The notes under the pieces are model-generated. The model worked only from the letters and a program-made list of their open reading frames with translations. It was not told the origin of the DNA and did not search any database. Source: Pontederia crassipes (Eukaryota > Streptophyta > Magnoliopsida > Commelinales > Pontederiaceae). Taken from it: 64,000 bases of DNA. The translations under genes and the position numbers were made by a program. Where the stretch lies: contig CM060193.1 of the NCBI GenBank assembly GCA_030549335.1, positions 58,309,146 to 58,373,145 on the forward strand, given 5' to 3'. Below are positions 44,501 through 57,541 of this stretch, in pieces. Positions within the stretch are counted from its first letter, which is position 1; each line of letters opens with the position of its first letter.

Positions 44501-47500
44501 GGAAGACATGCAGCTCAGAAACTAAAGCATAAAGGAAGTCATATCAGTTGTCAGTCTTCACAAAGGACCTGAGCACATTTAAACAATCATATACATCCAG
44601 ATGCACGTGGACACGTATAAAGATTTCCAAAAGCAGATGGATATGTGTAATTACTTATGGGTTGATGCAAGAAATAGCTAGAAGTATGATGGGGAGAGAT
44701 AGAGAGAGAACCAAATGATTATTCAACATGTTTACTCACACAGTCTGCAATGGAGAATTGCTGAACAGAACCTGTGGAATTTGCCCCCTAATTCCTAACC
44801 CTTCTAGGTATCTGCAGTAAAAAAAAGTCGCATCTCTTTAAAAAAGAGCATAATCTAAAAAATACTGATTTGTCAAACAAAATGGTTAATTATTTATGCA
44901 ACACTCCCTAAAATACTTACAAGGAGACAATAGACAATTTTTACAATACCAGCTTTTGTTTCAGTATAATTATGTCTAAGAAAACCTTAGTGTTTTTATA
45001 TGATGCAATAACCCTTTTAAAAAATTTCATTTGGACTGAACAAGATGCAGAATGATGCCAACATATGGAAATTATATATCTTGAACATATGCATATCAAT
45101 TCTGTGTGTTTAGATCTTCAAGTTTTTATGTACAAATGTGGATTTACGTATATATGAACAATTGAAAATGTATGTATTTATGCAAACTTCAATTTTGTTC
45201 TCTAGAAAAAACTCTTTTGCAATGGTGCCCTTTGGTAAATATATGCCAAAGACAATGGAGGAGGTGGTATCCAGACTACACAACATTGAAGTTTCAAGCT
45301 TATGAGGTCAGTTCAGTGGTCAACTTAAGGGTGAAACGTGAATCATTCTAATTCAAAAGATATTGTAAGGAAATAATAAAATATCCACAAAATTAACATT
45401 ATTTTATCACATTTCTTGGAATTTTCTTTTGAAAAAGATGATGAAAGATTCAATAATTTATTACAAACATGAATGAATTACCAATTTTCTCTTAAATTGA
45501 TGACATACTAAAAATAAATAAAAATTAAGAGCCCCTATATGGATGGATATGAGGAAGATTTTTTTAATTACGGTTAATAACTACTTTATACTCAATGCTT
45601 ACTTTTACGGATAAACATGTATTCACAGTAATAATTATACATGTAAAAGGAGAAGAGATGTTACAATGAAGTTAAAGACACTAATGTGGAGAACCATGGT
45701 GGGACATCTGAGGGATCAAAGGTGTTATTGCTCATGTCCCTGCAAAATCAGAAGTATGATTGGTTAATATCCAATTGATCTTATTCTTATTTGACAACTT
45801 TTTTGACATGCATAAATCAGTAGGCCATTAGAGGAACCACAAGCATAAAAAAGGATGATAATACAACAACAACAACAAAGCCTTATCCCACTAGGTGGGG
45901 TCGGCTACATGGATCATACGACGTCATTCCGCTCATTCGTTGATCAATGTTCATGAGATTCGACAGGGTTTTACGCTGGCTGTCGGGGCCTAACACAACC
46001 CTCCTTCTTTATCCGGGCTTGGGACCGGCTATAAAATATAGGCAGAGTTATTTTAAGTTGAACCAACAGATCCTAATTGTTTATGTGGCCTATTAAAACT
46101 CTTAAAGGTATACCTTTATGTGGGAATTTTAGGAACCATAAACATAAAAAGGGATAACAGATGACTCATTTTAAGTGGAACCAACAAATCCTAATTGTTT
46201 CTCAAGTCAAAATTGACTTTAGTCCAAGGTAATATGTGCTTACACAAAGCTGACAGCATTCATCCCTGTAAGATTTGGCAAAGGACCAATCAATTGATTG
46301 TTGGCTAGATGCCTGAGATCATAGTCCACAGAAAAAAAAGATGGATACGAGGATGGTTAGATAAAAATATAACTTGTGGACCAAATATTTGGATAAAGAA
46401 CTTACAATTCTGCAACTTTAGTAAGGTTGTTCAGGTTAGATGGAACAGCTCCCGTTAATACATTTTTGTCCAACCTCCTACAAGGTGTGAAACGCAATTA
46501 GAGACCTACAAATCCTCTATATTTCAATATTCATTTTATAGGCAAAATAATAAATACTTACAGAACCTCTAGAGTTTGAACAAGCCCTAATGTGGATGGA
46601 ATGCTTCCTGAAAGTTTGTTGTTATCAAACAAGCTGAGAAAGTAAAAGGCTATTAAATGTCCAAATTTTTAATGATCAAAGTTATGCCAAAAGTATTTGC
46701 ATAATTGGGTGTGGCAAAGGAGTCACAGAATATTACACATGTATCAACTGCATGTCTGAACTGAAAAGTTTACTTGGGATGGTTCCGGATAGTTGATTCG
46801 CACCAAAGTGGCTGAGATTCATATATACGTGATTCAAGAAATGTACATAAATATCACAGAATTCAATAATCTGAGTTGGAACTAAAAATACATACAAGTG
46901 TTTAGTATGTTTCAATAAATCCAGTCCAGGACTATTGCTATCAGAGACTGGGATTGATCCTGTAAGCTGGTTACTAGCCAAGTCAAGCCAATATAATTTG
47001 GACAGATTGCCAATGGTTGGAGGTATTTTTCCAGTAAAGCCATTCCCGTTCAAGGATCTGCAAACAGGGAAATTTGATGAACAACAAGAGACATAGGATA
47101 TCTATGTTTATTTGAATATAGGTTACAGAAGTATTTATTTCATGTCCAGCTGAAAATAGTATCATGACAGCAAAATTGTAACTGGCAAGAGGTCAAAAAT
47201 GAGGAAAGAAATATAGTATCATGAAAACCAAATTATTTTCTCCATTGCGGAAAAAAGACCAAGTCTTGACATTCCAACAACTGCATTGAGAAGTAATAGC
47301 AACAAGTGTGTGTGTGTGCCTACTTTATGATCACCTGCAACAATTAATTTGTATACTTCGCAACATTTTGATTGTGTCTAATCTTTTAAGGTAACTTATG
47401 CATGATGCAACTTTTTAAACTGTCTACAAGAGCACAATGGAACTGGCATTAAGTCATAAAATGAACTCAAAATAGTTTTATATTTGATGCTATATTGTAT

Positions 47501-49802
47501 TAAAAAACTGAGCAAAACCATTCCAAATCTAAAATACAATGAAATAGAAATAATTGTGATCTAATAATCTTTTAAGTCTAAAAATACAAATACAATGTTC
47601 AAAACAAAAAAACAAATGCTACTTGTCAATCTCATCTGTTACCTAAGAAAGTTATCTGTGTTCTTTATATCTGAATAAAGTATTACAAAACAATTTGAAG
47701 ACATTTATTTGACCCCGAAGCCAGTATTCAGATTACTATTGAATTATGTCTTCTTGCTGTTAATAGTAAGTACATCAAGAAAAAAAAAACATGATCTTGG
47801 TGATCTGTGCAACTTACAGAAAAACCAGGTTGGAAAGGGATCCTATCTCAGCTGGTATTTCACCAGAAAGACTGCACCCACCAAGGATCCTGGAACAAAT
47901 TCAAGAAAAATTGCATTTCAGAGTGTTTCATTTCCAGTGGAGAACACGTATATTATGCAAGGATGGGATACAAATTTGAAAGTTTGCTCAATTTCCCAAT
48001 TGATGCTGGAATTCCTCCTTTTACGCCTTTATTGTAAGAAAGATCCCTGCATAACACGTATCAATAATGTTCACATTAGAAGAATGGTAAAGCAAGTGAA
48101 TGAAGAAATAACAACAGTAGAGAAACTCACAATGCCTGCAACTCAGTCAGAGATTGAATATCACCAGAAAGTGTGCCTTCTAGTCCTAAACTGGACAGAG
48201 TTCTGCAAAATCATAACAGAAGAAAAATTATCGTGTGAAACATGTTATTCTTACATAAAAACATGTGAATATGTGTACTAATCAGTCTAACCTATGATTT
48301 TCTCTAGGTACTCACATGGAGGTAATACGTGCATTGTTGCAAGTGATTCCAACCCAATTGTCACCACAAGGATCTGAACCTTTCCAGTTGGAGGGAGTAT
48401 TCTTCCACTGGGAGAAAAGCCCGTTCAGAGCAGCAGCTACATGGAAAAGGAAGACTGAAATAAAAGACGACCTTAAATGGTCCAATATAAGCTATAGCCT
48501 ATAGTCACATACGGTAGTTCATGATGCCAAATGGGAATACAAATTGTCACTGTCGAGGTCTTCGTATATCACTTTTTTATCTTGGCCTTAGCATCAAGTC
48601 AATCTTGCATGCTGACAGTAAATGTGCCATCACTACTAATAAGCATATAAATAGATTTTCGTGGAAAAACATACATTTAGTCCTAAGATTTGATCAACTG
48701 CAAACTCAATGGTTTTTTTCATCCAGGTGATTGAAGGGTTTCATGATTGTCAATCTTCATTTGGTAAAGAATTCATAGCATGATAGCACTGTGTACTCCA
48801 AAATAGAAATTGCTGATAAAAGGCCTGTCAGAGGATAAAAGAAGTGCCACACTAGGCAGATAACAATATGAGTTTTTAAGCAACTCCTGTTTCAAAGTTC
48901 ATTGAGAGATTTGAAGACAGATCAAGTTCCAATGAAGATCTAACCTATGATCTATGATGCACGGGTACTCCAATTTCCTCGACGTACCCGTACCGGGTAC
49001 GTACCCTGTACCGGTACTTCATGGGTATTTGTGGATACTCGTACTCATACGTACCCAATAAAAAAATATTTTTTAAAAAATAGGTACTTCAATGGGTACT
49101 CGTACTTATGCTATTGGGTACTCCATATCAAAATTTTGTCAGATAAAATTTTAAAAAAGATAATAAATGATTGATGATCACGGAAGCACTAATACTAGAA
49201 AATATGATAAATATATATTTTGCTATGTTTTTGTCAAATGTGAATAAATAAAACATATAGATGATAAAGATGAGAAGTCATAAGGAAAAAGAAAACTACT
49301 TATAGCTCCTCTTTAGTCATAATCTGTAAAGTGAATAACTAATTACTTATTTTGAAAACTTAAACAATATGACGATATTAAAAATCTTATGAAAAATTAT
49401 TTTTATGTATATATTATATATTTAATATATTGGAGTACCCGTACCCTAATTTTTTAGAATTTGACGTATTCCGTACCCGTACTCGTACCCGGTACCGGTA
49501 CCGTACCCGTACCCTTGCAACATAGCCTATGATACGTAATCAATAAGACGTATCATTTTCCAGTGAAAGTACAAATAACAATCAGTAATGATCTCGACTG
49601 ACCCCAACTAATCAGAAACACAATAAACATAACTTTCAGATGGGAGAAGAGACATATGAATGAGTTCTAACATACCATCTTGAGGATTAGTTTCTGCATA
49701 TATGGTGAGAACTTGAATCAAGAAAACGAGCAAGAAGTGGTATCCTTGGCCTGGTAGTTTCATCTTCCAACCAGTGTGCCTACTGAGATATGTTGATGCC
49801 AT
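41535..49802 (-). CDS. LRR-VIII-1 receptor-like kinase, HPCA1-related (gene C)
   Basis: Plasma-membrane receptor kinase, paralogue of gene B with the same exon pattern. Exons, 5' to 3': 49802-49676, 48436-48316, 48202-48131, 48046-47972, 47889-47818, 47057-46896, 46811-46737, 46633-46562, 46477-46406, 46312-46244, 45739-45665, 44811-44740, 44401-44267, 44093-43621, 43528-43370, 43269-43133, 43066-42847, 42534-42299, 42002-41535. The total of 2,892 bases gives 963 residues. The ATG at 49,802 has the better context (GAAATGGC) and gives a length like B; the in-frame ATG at 49,763 would give 950. Signal peptide [19 protein letters not shown] cap and LRRs, then cysteine pairs C431/C436 and C446/C448. 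One membrane span at about 569-593 is followed by RRRRKSKK. The kinase has [27 protein letters not shown] and [11 protein letters not shown]. Introns 1 and 10 hold a hAT-like element and a SINE. No lesion was found. An H2O2-sensing role is inference from family. Confidence 0.93.
45832..46200. repeat. Local duplication, one copy filled by a SINE
   Basis: AGGAACCACAAGCATAAAAA at 45,832 and AGGAACCATAAACATAAAAA at about 46,131 start two related blocks. Both run on into a TTTTAAGT-GAACCAACA-ATCCTAATTG stretch. The first is split by the SINE and the second is the empty version, all inside gene C intron 10. Confidence 0.7.
45864..46049 (-). mobile_element. Au-type SINE in gene C intron 10
   Basis: On the minus strand it runs from AACTCTGCCTATATTTTATA to GGATAAGGCTTTG(TTG)n. 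It is in the same sense as gene C. The host site sits in a local tandem duplication: TTTTAAGTTGAACCAACAG just after it recurs as TTTTAAGTGGAACCAACAA at about 46,169 without a SINE. No clean target duplication was seen. Confidence 0.85.
48952..49525. mobile_element. Non-autonomous hAT-like element in gene C intron 1
   Basis: An 8-base target duplication CCTATGAT (48,944-48,951 and 49,526-49,533) flanks termini CTATGATGCACGGGTAC and, from the other end, CTATGTTGCAAGGGTAC. Eight-base duplications are typical of hAT elements. Both ends are crowded with GGTACC and GTACCCGTACC words that can fold on themselves. The middle is AT-rich and non-coding. Confidence 0.85.
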
Positions 49803-51100
49803 TTCTGTCAGAGATTCAAGGCAAGCTACCTTCTTTGATAAAACGTTACATGAATTCTTTAGCCAAGCTTCCCATGGATATGTTTTTGCTGCAAGCAAGA
49901 TGCAAAAACTTGGCCAAAGAAAACTCTGACCTTTTAAGTAAATGCTACATTTTGACTTGGTAAGAATAAGAGGATATGATGTTTAGTAATGTAGAAAGAC
50001 AAAAAAACAAAATGTTTGACATATATATGCAATTATTAATTCTCCTACTCCACATGCATATATATGTATTGTATATAAGGGAACTATAGCCTTCAGGACA
50101 ACCTTAAATTCCTACCTACTTCAATTGTTTAAATCGTATAATCCAAAGTCCACTGAAGCATAACCATAGCCTTCAGGAATACCAAGTCAAGTTCATACAA
50201 ATTGTAATTATATGTCTAATCAATTAACGCACGTCCTTCTATATTTTAATACTCGTCATTCTCATTCGTACCAAGACAAAGTCTAGGATGATCTATTTAG
50301 CTGCAAGGATTAATTCCAAAAACTTGAATTCTTCATCATCTTCGCTCACATCATGAATTTGAGTTGTTCCTATTCCCAACAACTGTAATAAGCTTAAGAA
50401 TAGAAAGTCATTATACAAGAACAATCCAGTTCCTCCTGTCCAATGCATGCATTATATCATAGATCACAATCCTCACTTTTGCACACACCCAGATACCATA
50501 TGGAGAGAAGAAGGTTATTGCTTAACATGATTAGGCAATAACAGCTATGGATCTCAATAAGAAACATATTAAAACAAAGATAACCTACTCAAATTAAAAT
50601 ATGACCGCACTTTGCAACAATCTGTAAATGGTGGAGATTAATATTCCAATGGTTCTCTAAGGATTTGTTTTAAAAGCTTATGGTCAAAGATGCTGCTATT
50701 AGAAATGAGGATACAGTAAGCCAGTAACCCAACTTGACACTAATATAACTACGAAACAGATAAGATCCCAGAAAGAAAAGGCAAAGCTGCTGACAATATT
50801 ATATATCATCAAGGTATCCTATGAATGAAACCCCAACATGCATCATTGACATGGACGAAGTCAACTCATTACGCAATAATGCAGATAGGCCTTTGACATG
50901 CCAAAATTCTCAAAAGCTTTCAGATGATCCATCTCCCCTAGGGATTCAGAATAGTTGTTCTGAACTGGCGTTTTTAATGTTTCTGTACGAGTGGTTAAGT
51001 GGTTTATGCAACTTAGCTCTCAATCACTATTAAAGAAAAAATGTTAATATCACACAACACAGCGTTACCTTTCTGTCACTCAATCAAACAACAACAAAGA
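49803..51100. other. Upstream region of gene C and intergenic DNA
   Basis: The promoter of gene C should lie at the left of this stretch. I did not find a convincing TATA box. The short open frame at 50,821-51,033 has no recognisable features. Confidence 0.4.
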
Positions 51101-51124
51101 ACAAATACATGGTTTTTTTTTTTT

Positions 51125-51239
51125 TTGTTGAACTAGCCTCACAAGGGTTTCTAGATGTATTTGAGGACGTTAGTGCCTCTCGTTCTAATGTAATATTTTA
51201 ACTTATATAAGGGCTTCTGCCCTCCCTTTTACCAAAAAA
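51125..51239 (+). mobile_element. Short poly-A retroposon (5'-truncated LINE or similar)
   Basis: About 115 bases end CTCCCTTTTACC(A)9 and are bracketed by AAATACATGG followed by long T runs on both sides (51,103 and about 51,240). This looks like a target duplication. The end sequence resembles the 3' tail of plant LINE-type retroposons. No coding is left. Confidence 0.5.
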
Positions 51240-51417
51240 AAATACATGGTTTTTTTTTTCGGTGATAAGAACAAATACATAGTTGACACCTGACAAGAAT
51301 AGCAGAAAAATACGTGATTGACTATTCAAAATCATAGCTTTATCATAAGTCATAACATCCGAAAAATTTTAGCTTTAGCAATAGATATCGCAATTGGAAT
51401 CTCTCACCCGAATATAA

Positions 51418-52045
51418 AGGTTGCGTTTGGCAATCGGAACCAGACGAAATCCACCTGGTTCTCCAAACGATGTGACGCGATTCTCGAGGCAGAGTCAGAC
51501 CAAAATAAATACGGTGGAACCAAGATACGATTCTAGTTTCGCCCAGCTGGTTTCATCATTTTGGTGGAACTAGTGTTTGATTCTTTTTTGTTTTCAAACG
51601 AGATTTTTTTTATTTTGTAAATTCTTTTTTTTCTTTTTAGCTATCTTATATATAATAATTTATTTATTAGGTGTAAAATATGAATAATAAAGAATTAATA
51701 TAATAATATTTATTACTTATTATTTTATTAAAAATTTTCAATATTTCATTAAATATAAATTATTTAAAAAATTGATTTTTATATTTAAATAATAATTTTT
51801 AACCAATTTTTTAGTAAAAAATTATAATTTATACTTTTATTTTTATTTCTTAACAACATTATATTTTCTATTTACAATATTAATTTTTTATTTAAAATCT
51901 ATAAAAAATTAATCCATCATATCTACTTACTTTTTTCTATCACTTTAAGTTTCGCTCTATTCAAACACACCTCAAATTAATCTATCAAATTGAATTATTC
52001 ATTAGAACTCGAAGGAACTTTAACTCCACTTGCCAAATACAGCAA
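51418..52045. mobile_element. Possible small TIR element
   Basis: TTGCGTTTGGCAATCGGAAC on the left and, reverse-complemented, TGTATTTGGCAAGTGGAGTT on the right make short inverted ends around an AT-rich core. No target duplication was established. Similar GTTTGGCAA starts occur at 40.85 kb. Confidence 0.35.
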
Positions 52046-52930
52046 AAAAAATAAAATGTTTTCAGTACATCTAAAGAGAGATCAGATATTCGAGTTCTAG
52101 AAAGAGTCCATAACGAAGCTTTTCTCTTTCTTTTTCCTCTGAATTTTCATGCAATTGGGAATCAGTAAAGCATGAGAGAGACGGATTAGGGCACAAAATT
52201 GAGTGGAAAATGGAAGTGAAAAAAAAGCAGTGCTTGCTTTCGATCAGTTTCAGTTTGTAATCCTATAAAAATCTCTATATAGTCAAGCACTTAAGCAAAA
52301 AAAAAAAAAAAGGAAACAAAAATGGTGAAATCATCTGTTTTGTGCGATTTTTCTCTCCTTACGAAAAAAAGGAAACAAAAAGAGTAATTTTAACAAAGAG
52401 TCCAACGATTTTTTTTAAAAATCCCACAAATTTTAATTTATAACAAAGTAATCCTTTGAAGTTTGAATTGGTGTCTATAAATTTATTGTATGTTGGCATT
52501 AATTTTAATCCATTCTATGAAAATTCGAATGAGTCAAAGTTGAGGTTTATTTATTGAAATTCGTAGACTAATTATTTTAAGTGTACTTTCTTGATTACAT
52601 TTAATTTAATTTCCTTTATTATGTTACGTTCATGAAATAATATCAGGCTAATAAAAATAAGGTCTTATTTAATTAAATTACTCACTATACTGGTGAATAT
52701 CAGAAATATAAAAATGTAATAAATCTGAACGATAAACCTCGGAACCAAATCAAAATGTTATTTAATATTTCTTTTAAAATCAAACTAAAAGTTCCATCGT
52801 ACTTAATTTGAGTCACACATTTAACTTTTGCAGTCCGCACTTCGTTCATTTTCTCTATAAAAGAAAAAGTTTGTTATGACGACACAATAGTTAACAATCC
52901 ATTAATTAATTATAATATCATAATAAAAAT
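52046..52930. other. Unassigned AT-rich DNA
   Basis: Homopolymer-rich sequence. I saw no gene and no repeat structure. Confidence 0.4.
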
Positions 52931-53405
52931 TAGTAGTGTTCCTCGGGTTTGATTGACCTAGTTAACCTGACGATTACATTCGATCTAGTTCGGATCGGAT
53001 GGGTGGTTGGATCGAATCGACCCGACCCCAACTCCACGAAGGTTCGAGTCAAGGAAATTGAAAATTTTCAACTCGAGTCAACATGTCCCAACTTTTTTAT
53101 TTTTTTTACTTTTATTTAATTTTAGTTTTATACTTGATTTAAAATTTTAAAAATAAAATAAAATATTTTAGTTATGGAAATAATACTCAAACATTCAGAA
53201 AACATATTTTATAATAATTATTACTTTTATGTTAAAATAATATAGAAAGTAAGAAAACATCTAAAAAAAGAAAAAAAAAAGATGGTTGAGTGATCCAATT
53301 CGACCCAACTCGATTCGAAGCATGTCAAGTTGGATAGAATTTTCTATGAGACTTTGATCTGACTCGACTCGATCCCACCAAATTAATTTGAACCTTGAAC
53401 ACCTA
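52931..53405. mobile_element. hAT-like MITE
   Basis: The left end TAGTAGTGTTCCTCGGGTTT and the right end, reverse-complemented, TAGGTGTTCAAGGTTCAAAT are imperfect inverted repeats. The flanks ATAAAAAT (52,923-52,930) and ATAAAAGT (53,406-53,413) agree at seven of eight bases, as an old hAT-type duplication would. Inside, CGACTCGA / TCGAGTC words mirror each other on the two sides. No coding. Confidence 0.55.
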
Positions 53406-53631
53406 ATAAAAGTAACTCATATATATATATATATATATTTGAATCATATTTCTCTAACTTTATTGATATTTCTTCCGCACAGTTAGGAATCCATTGGAAC
53501 TTATAAATTGCATAATATGAATGAAGTTAAGTGAAAAATTTTCTTGGAGCATGCTATCGTTTCTAGTATAAATGAAAGTTAAGTAATAAAAATTTGATCA
53601 ATTCCATTGATAAAAGTGAGAAACTAACAGA

Positions 53632-53959
53632 GTATTTGACTAAGCTTATAAATTTGATTTATAAGAAGTTTTAAAATTCTCTCCCTATTTGATAACTGAA
53701 ATGAGAATTGATAAGTATTTATTTTATCTAAAAAATAAACTGAGGAACCACATCTTATTTTGTGGAAGAAAAAAAAGTTGATCAATTCAATAAATAAATG
53801 TACTATTTTACTCTTAGAATATACATACTTTTTATCAGTTAACTAAAATAATAATTTATAAGTTTTTTCTTATCAAACGTGTAATTGCTTAATTTTTTAA
53901 AATAAGCTTTAGCTATTAAATTACTTATTAGTTATTTTATTCAGCTAAGTCAATAGGCC
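53632..53959. mobile_element. Possible AT-rich MITE
   Basis: TATTTGACTAAGCTTATAA near the left and, reverse-complemented, CTATTGACTTAGCTGAATAA near the right look like inverted ends. The interior has further mirrored ACTTATAAATT words. No target duplication was found. Confidence 0.35.
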
Positions 53960-54514
53960 TTAAGTCTACCGCCAACAAAAAAAAATGAAAAAAAAATTAA
54001 GGTTAGTTAGCACAATCAATTAGTGGAACAGTGTCCTAAGTGGTTAGTTGTATGCTAATAGCTCCATATTCAATCCTTAGAGTATCATTTTGGTCAGAAA
54101 AATGTATATTTATTGCTCTTTCTTTCAAAAAGAAATAATGGAATATAAAAGAAAGAAGTGATGAGAAAATTATTAAGGAAAAGGTTCTATTAAGGAAAAG
54201 GTTCTTTGTGGGCAATACACCCAATAAGAAATAATGTTGATAACTATCCTCATTTATCTCTAGTTTACTTGAAGCATCATCCCTAAACTCATTTATAAAG
54301 CAGTATCGACTTTAAATTTTTTAGAATTATATGTTACTTTATCTTTTAACTTATATTTTCTTACATTAGGTCCCTTGGTCATTTATTTATAATGAAAAAA
54401 TATTCAAAAATTAAAGATTTTGCGAGGCATGTCTTTATGCGAAATTGAATAATAAAATAACAAAAATAATAAAATAGTTTTTAATGTGGATTTCTTTGGT
54501 GTGTGTCTACGATT

Positions 54515-54770
54515 TCTTATTATTATTAGTCATCCGAAACTTGATCAATCAAAATTATTATTAAACGTATTGTTCAGATATCTAAATAATAAAATAACAA
54601 AAATTCCACCTTACATACCTGATTATTTCTTTTTGCTTCTAACATTTTCCATCTTCCACTGGGTTCGGCCAGCACATCACTTTCCTTTACTGCGTATATT
54701 TCTTTCCTTCAATTCCATCCACCATCACTCTGTTTTTCTTCTTCTTTTTTTTTTCTTTCCTCTCTGGATC
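54515..54770 (+). repeat. Dispersed repeat, partner at 14,370-14,660
   Basis: See the partner at 14.4 kb. Shared landmarks are ATTAGTCATCCGAAACTTGA, TTTTTGCTTCTAAC and GGTTCGGCCAGCAC with a CT-rich tail. Confidence 0.5.
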
Positions 54771-54809
54771 ACGCCCTTGAAATGTCATATACTTATATAG
54801 ACTAACTTG

Positions 54810-54811
<2 letters not shown>

Positions 54812-54852
<41 letters not shown>
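54812..54852. repeat. (TA)n microsatellite
   Basis: About 20 uninterrupted AT dinucleotides. Confidence 0.9.
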
Positions 54853-54859
<7 letters not shown>

Positions 54860-55129
54860 AACGCATTTAATAAATGGCTAATCATCTCAAAGGCCTCATA
54901 AAGGGAGTTAATTAATTATAATAATTAATTCACATATACTAGTATTACAATATAATAATTTGATCAAACTTTGATCAAGGAGTTACTTATTAAATCCTTA
55001 ATTAAGCTAATTAATTATTTATAATTGAATTAATTAACTTAAAGGTAATTTGGATATTAACTTTATTATAATATTAGATAACGAAATAAAATTAACATAA
55101 ACATTTGAAATTACCTATGAGGTAAAATC

Positions 55130-57500
55130 TTGGGATGTTATAATGTGCAATAAAATAAGCTCCGAGTCGACTCAACTCGAGAACTTACGAGTATCTGAAA
55201 AATCTAAAATGAGTATCGTGAGCAACAATCATTTGCTCAGTGAGTGGAAGTACAACATAGGGGAATAATTAATACGAGTGCATATAACATGAAATAACTA
55301 CATTCTCCATATGAAAAAATATTTAAAGCATAGCACATATAACATAACTTGTCAAATCATATGAACTGTCATATAAGTAAAAGTAACTCAAAATATCATC
55401 ATTTTTATAATTAAACTTCACACATGTGTCATTGCACATACTCATCATGGGTCAATACGTATCCCTCCATGATTATGTGTCATTCAGTTAAGCAGAGCTT
55501 CATAATCAAGAGTCATGGATACGCAGAGCAAATCATGAGTCAATACGTATCCCTCTATGATTGTGTGTCATACAGTTAAGCAGAGTTTCACAATCAAGAG
55601 TCTTAGATACGCAGAGCAAATCATGGGTCAATACGTATCCCAATCATGATTGTGTGCTACCCAATCATGATTCTCAAATACGCAGAGCAAATCATGGGTC
55701 AATACATATACGCAGAGCAGCCCCCAAAGGGCAAAGACATCCGATATACGCCTCAAAAGCTTCATGCATGTCGAATGCGATCCCAAAGACCTTTTCAAAT
55801 AGTATGGCTAATGAACACATGGAGTTTAATAATATCAAAATGCACATGTCATAATCACATATCATTATCAAGTAAAACTTATTTTCACTTCACAAGCATT
55901 ATTCTCTGAAAATATTTTTGTATAAGATATTATTCCATCTCATATGAAATCCTTGAAACATATTATAAATATTTTTCATAGCTCAAGATATGTTTCAATA
56001 ATAACAATAATAAGCTTTGCTTGAGGTAATACCATAAATAAAAGAACTAACATATAATATTTTACTATGTTATAAATTTACCCACTCACCTTGTACTTTA
56101 TCACTTCAAGGAGGTTTATTAGATTTTCTCCCTTTCACTTACAACTTGATGTTTTCCTACAAGTAATAATGCATTTTTTACTTCTCAATCACTAATAAGG
56201 TAATATGCAATGCATGCTCATGAATGATTATGCACCCTAAAATGCATATAATCCTTTTTAATACCAATTTCTAGCTTCAGGTATTTATATTCATAAGCTA
56301 TTTCATACTTAAAACTTTTCAATTCTCCAAAACTTAACTAGATGCTATCTCAGGATTTCAGATTGAGTACTTGTCAATAAATAATTTATAATTTCTTAAT
56401 CACATGGGCAAATCTTATGATTATGGATTTCTTATAAACTAGACATACTATGGTTTCCAACTCCCAAATATCATTAAGTCAGGACGTCCCAGACAATCTG
56501 ACCTAAGGTTTGTGCCCTGACAGATTGTGTGTCATTAAAAGATTGATTTATATTTTTTTCATACTTGTTCATTTAACTAGTTCATAATTTTTCTGAAAAC
56601 TAGACTTCACTAGTATTTTGTCATAAAAAATATAAAATTTAACTCGTTATATAGCCTTATAACAAAAATAGTTAATTCGGATTATCATCTATCCATATCC
56701 TGGAATCTGATAGAATAATAACTATGAAATAAAAAAGTCATTTCTCTCTAGATACATGTCCAAATAAGATGATTCCACTTCTCACCGAACCCTTGGAATG
56801 TCTAATTAAGCATATCCAAATTTCAAATCCTAATTCACTCTACTCCAATCGTGTCATAATTTACAAATTGAACATATATCAAACTCGGGACAGGATGAGT
56901 GACTTGCTAATCTAAGTTCATAACTTTCTTTATAAAACTCCATTTTGTGTGATTCGAGGGGCTATGGAAATCTAACTTCGAACGGATTAACCATACAAAA
57001 TTTTATAATTTATGGTTTGTTAATCACGAAGTAATGATACTCTCAATCAGAAAAATAATTTCCGGATCAAAACTCACTTGGAATAGTCGATTTTCCCAAT
57101 TTTCCCCATATCGTTTCGCTTGAGCTTTCCTCTGAAAATTTTTCTACGGTGAAAAGATAATGTTAAGTGGCATATATGTTTTTTTCCGAATTTTCTGAGG
57201 TCGTATGGCGGTTTGGAAAAATATCCCTTTGAGCAGCTCTCACTTGTCTGCTTTAGCTGCTTGGAACTTAAGTGATGGTCAATCACATTTTTTTGTCATA
57301 ACTAAGTATTTTAACCCTAATTAAGCTTGATTAATCCTATTAATATATATATTATAATATTTAGAAATTTTAAAATTTATTCCTAATAACCTCATATAAT
57401 AACTATGTAAAGTTTATCGATAATTAAGTAATCATTATGCTCTAATCAAAATATTAATTACTATATACAAATATCACTAAATGGACATCCAAACTAACTT
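55130..57500. mobile_element. LTR-like AT-rich block with minisatellite
   Basis: GGATGTTATAATGTGC near 55,133 looks like the TGTTA start of a long gypsy LTR. Blocks such as GCTCAGTGAGTGGAAGTACA and the stretch at 56,880-57,270 have the character of such LTRs. I could not define the other end, a primer site or a polypurine tract, and no coding domain adjoins. The assignment is tentative. Confidence 0.35.
55446..55725. repeat. 88-bp tandem minisatellite
   Basis: Units start with CATGRGTCAATACGTATCCC at 55,446, 55,534 and 55,622 (88-base steps). A shorter one starts at 55,693. Each carries GATACGCAGAGCAAATCATG at its end. Confidence 0.85.
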
Positions 57501-57541
57501 AGTATGTTAATTAAATGTATGATTATGCACAAATGATATTT

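Noticed and set aside
55446..55725. Regular repeats suggestive of a CRISPR array
   Set aside because: Units are contiguous 88-base tandem copies with no unique spacers, in a plant nuclear context.
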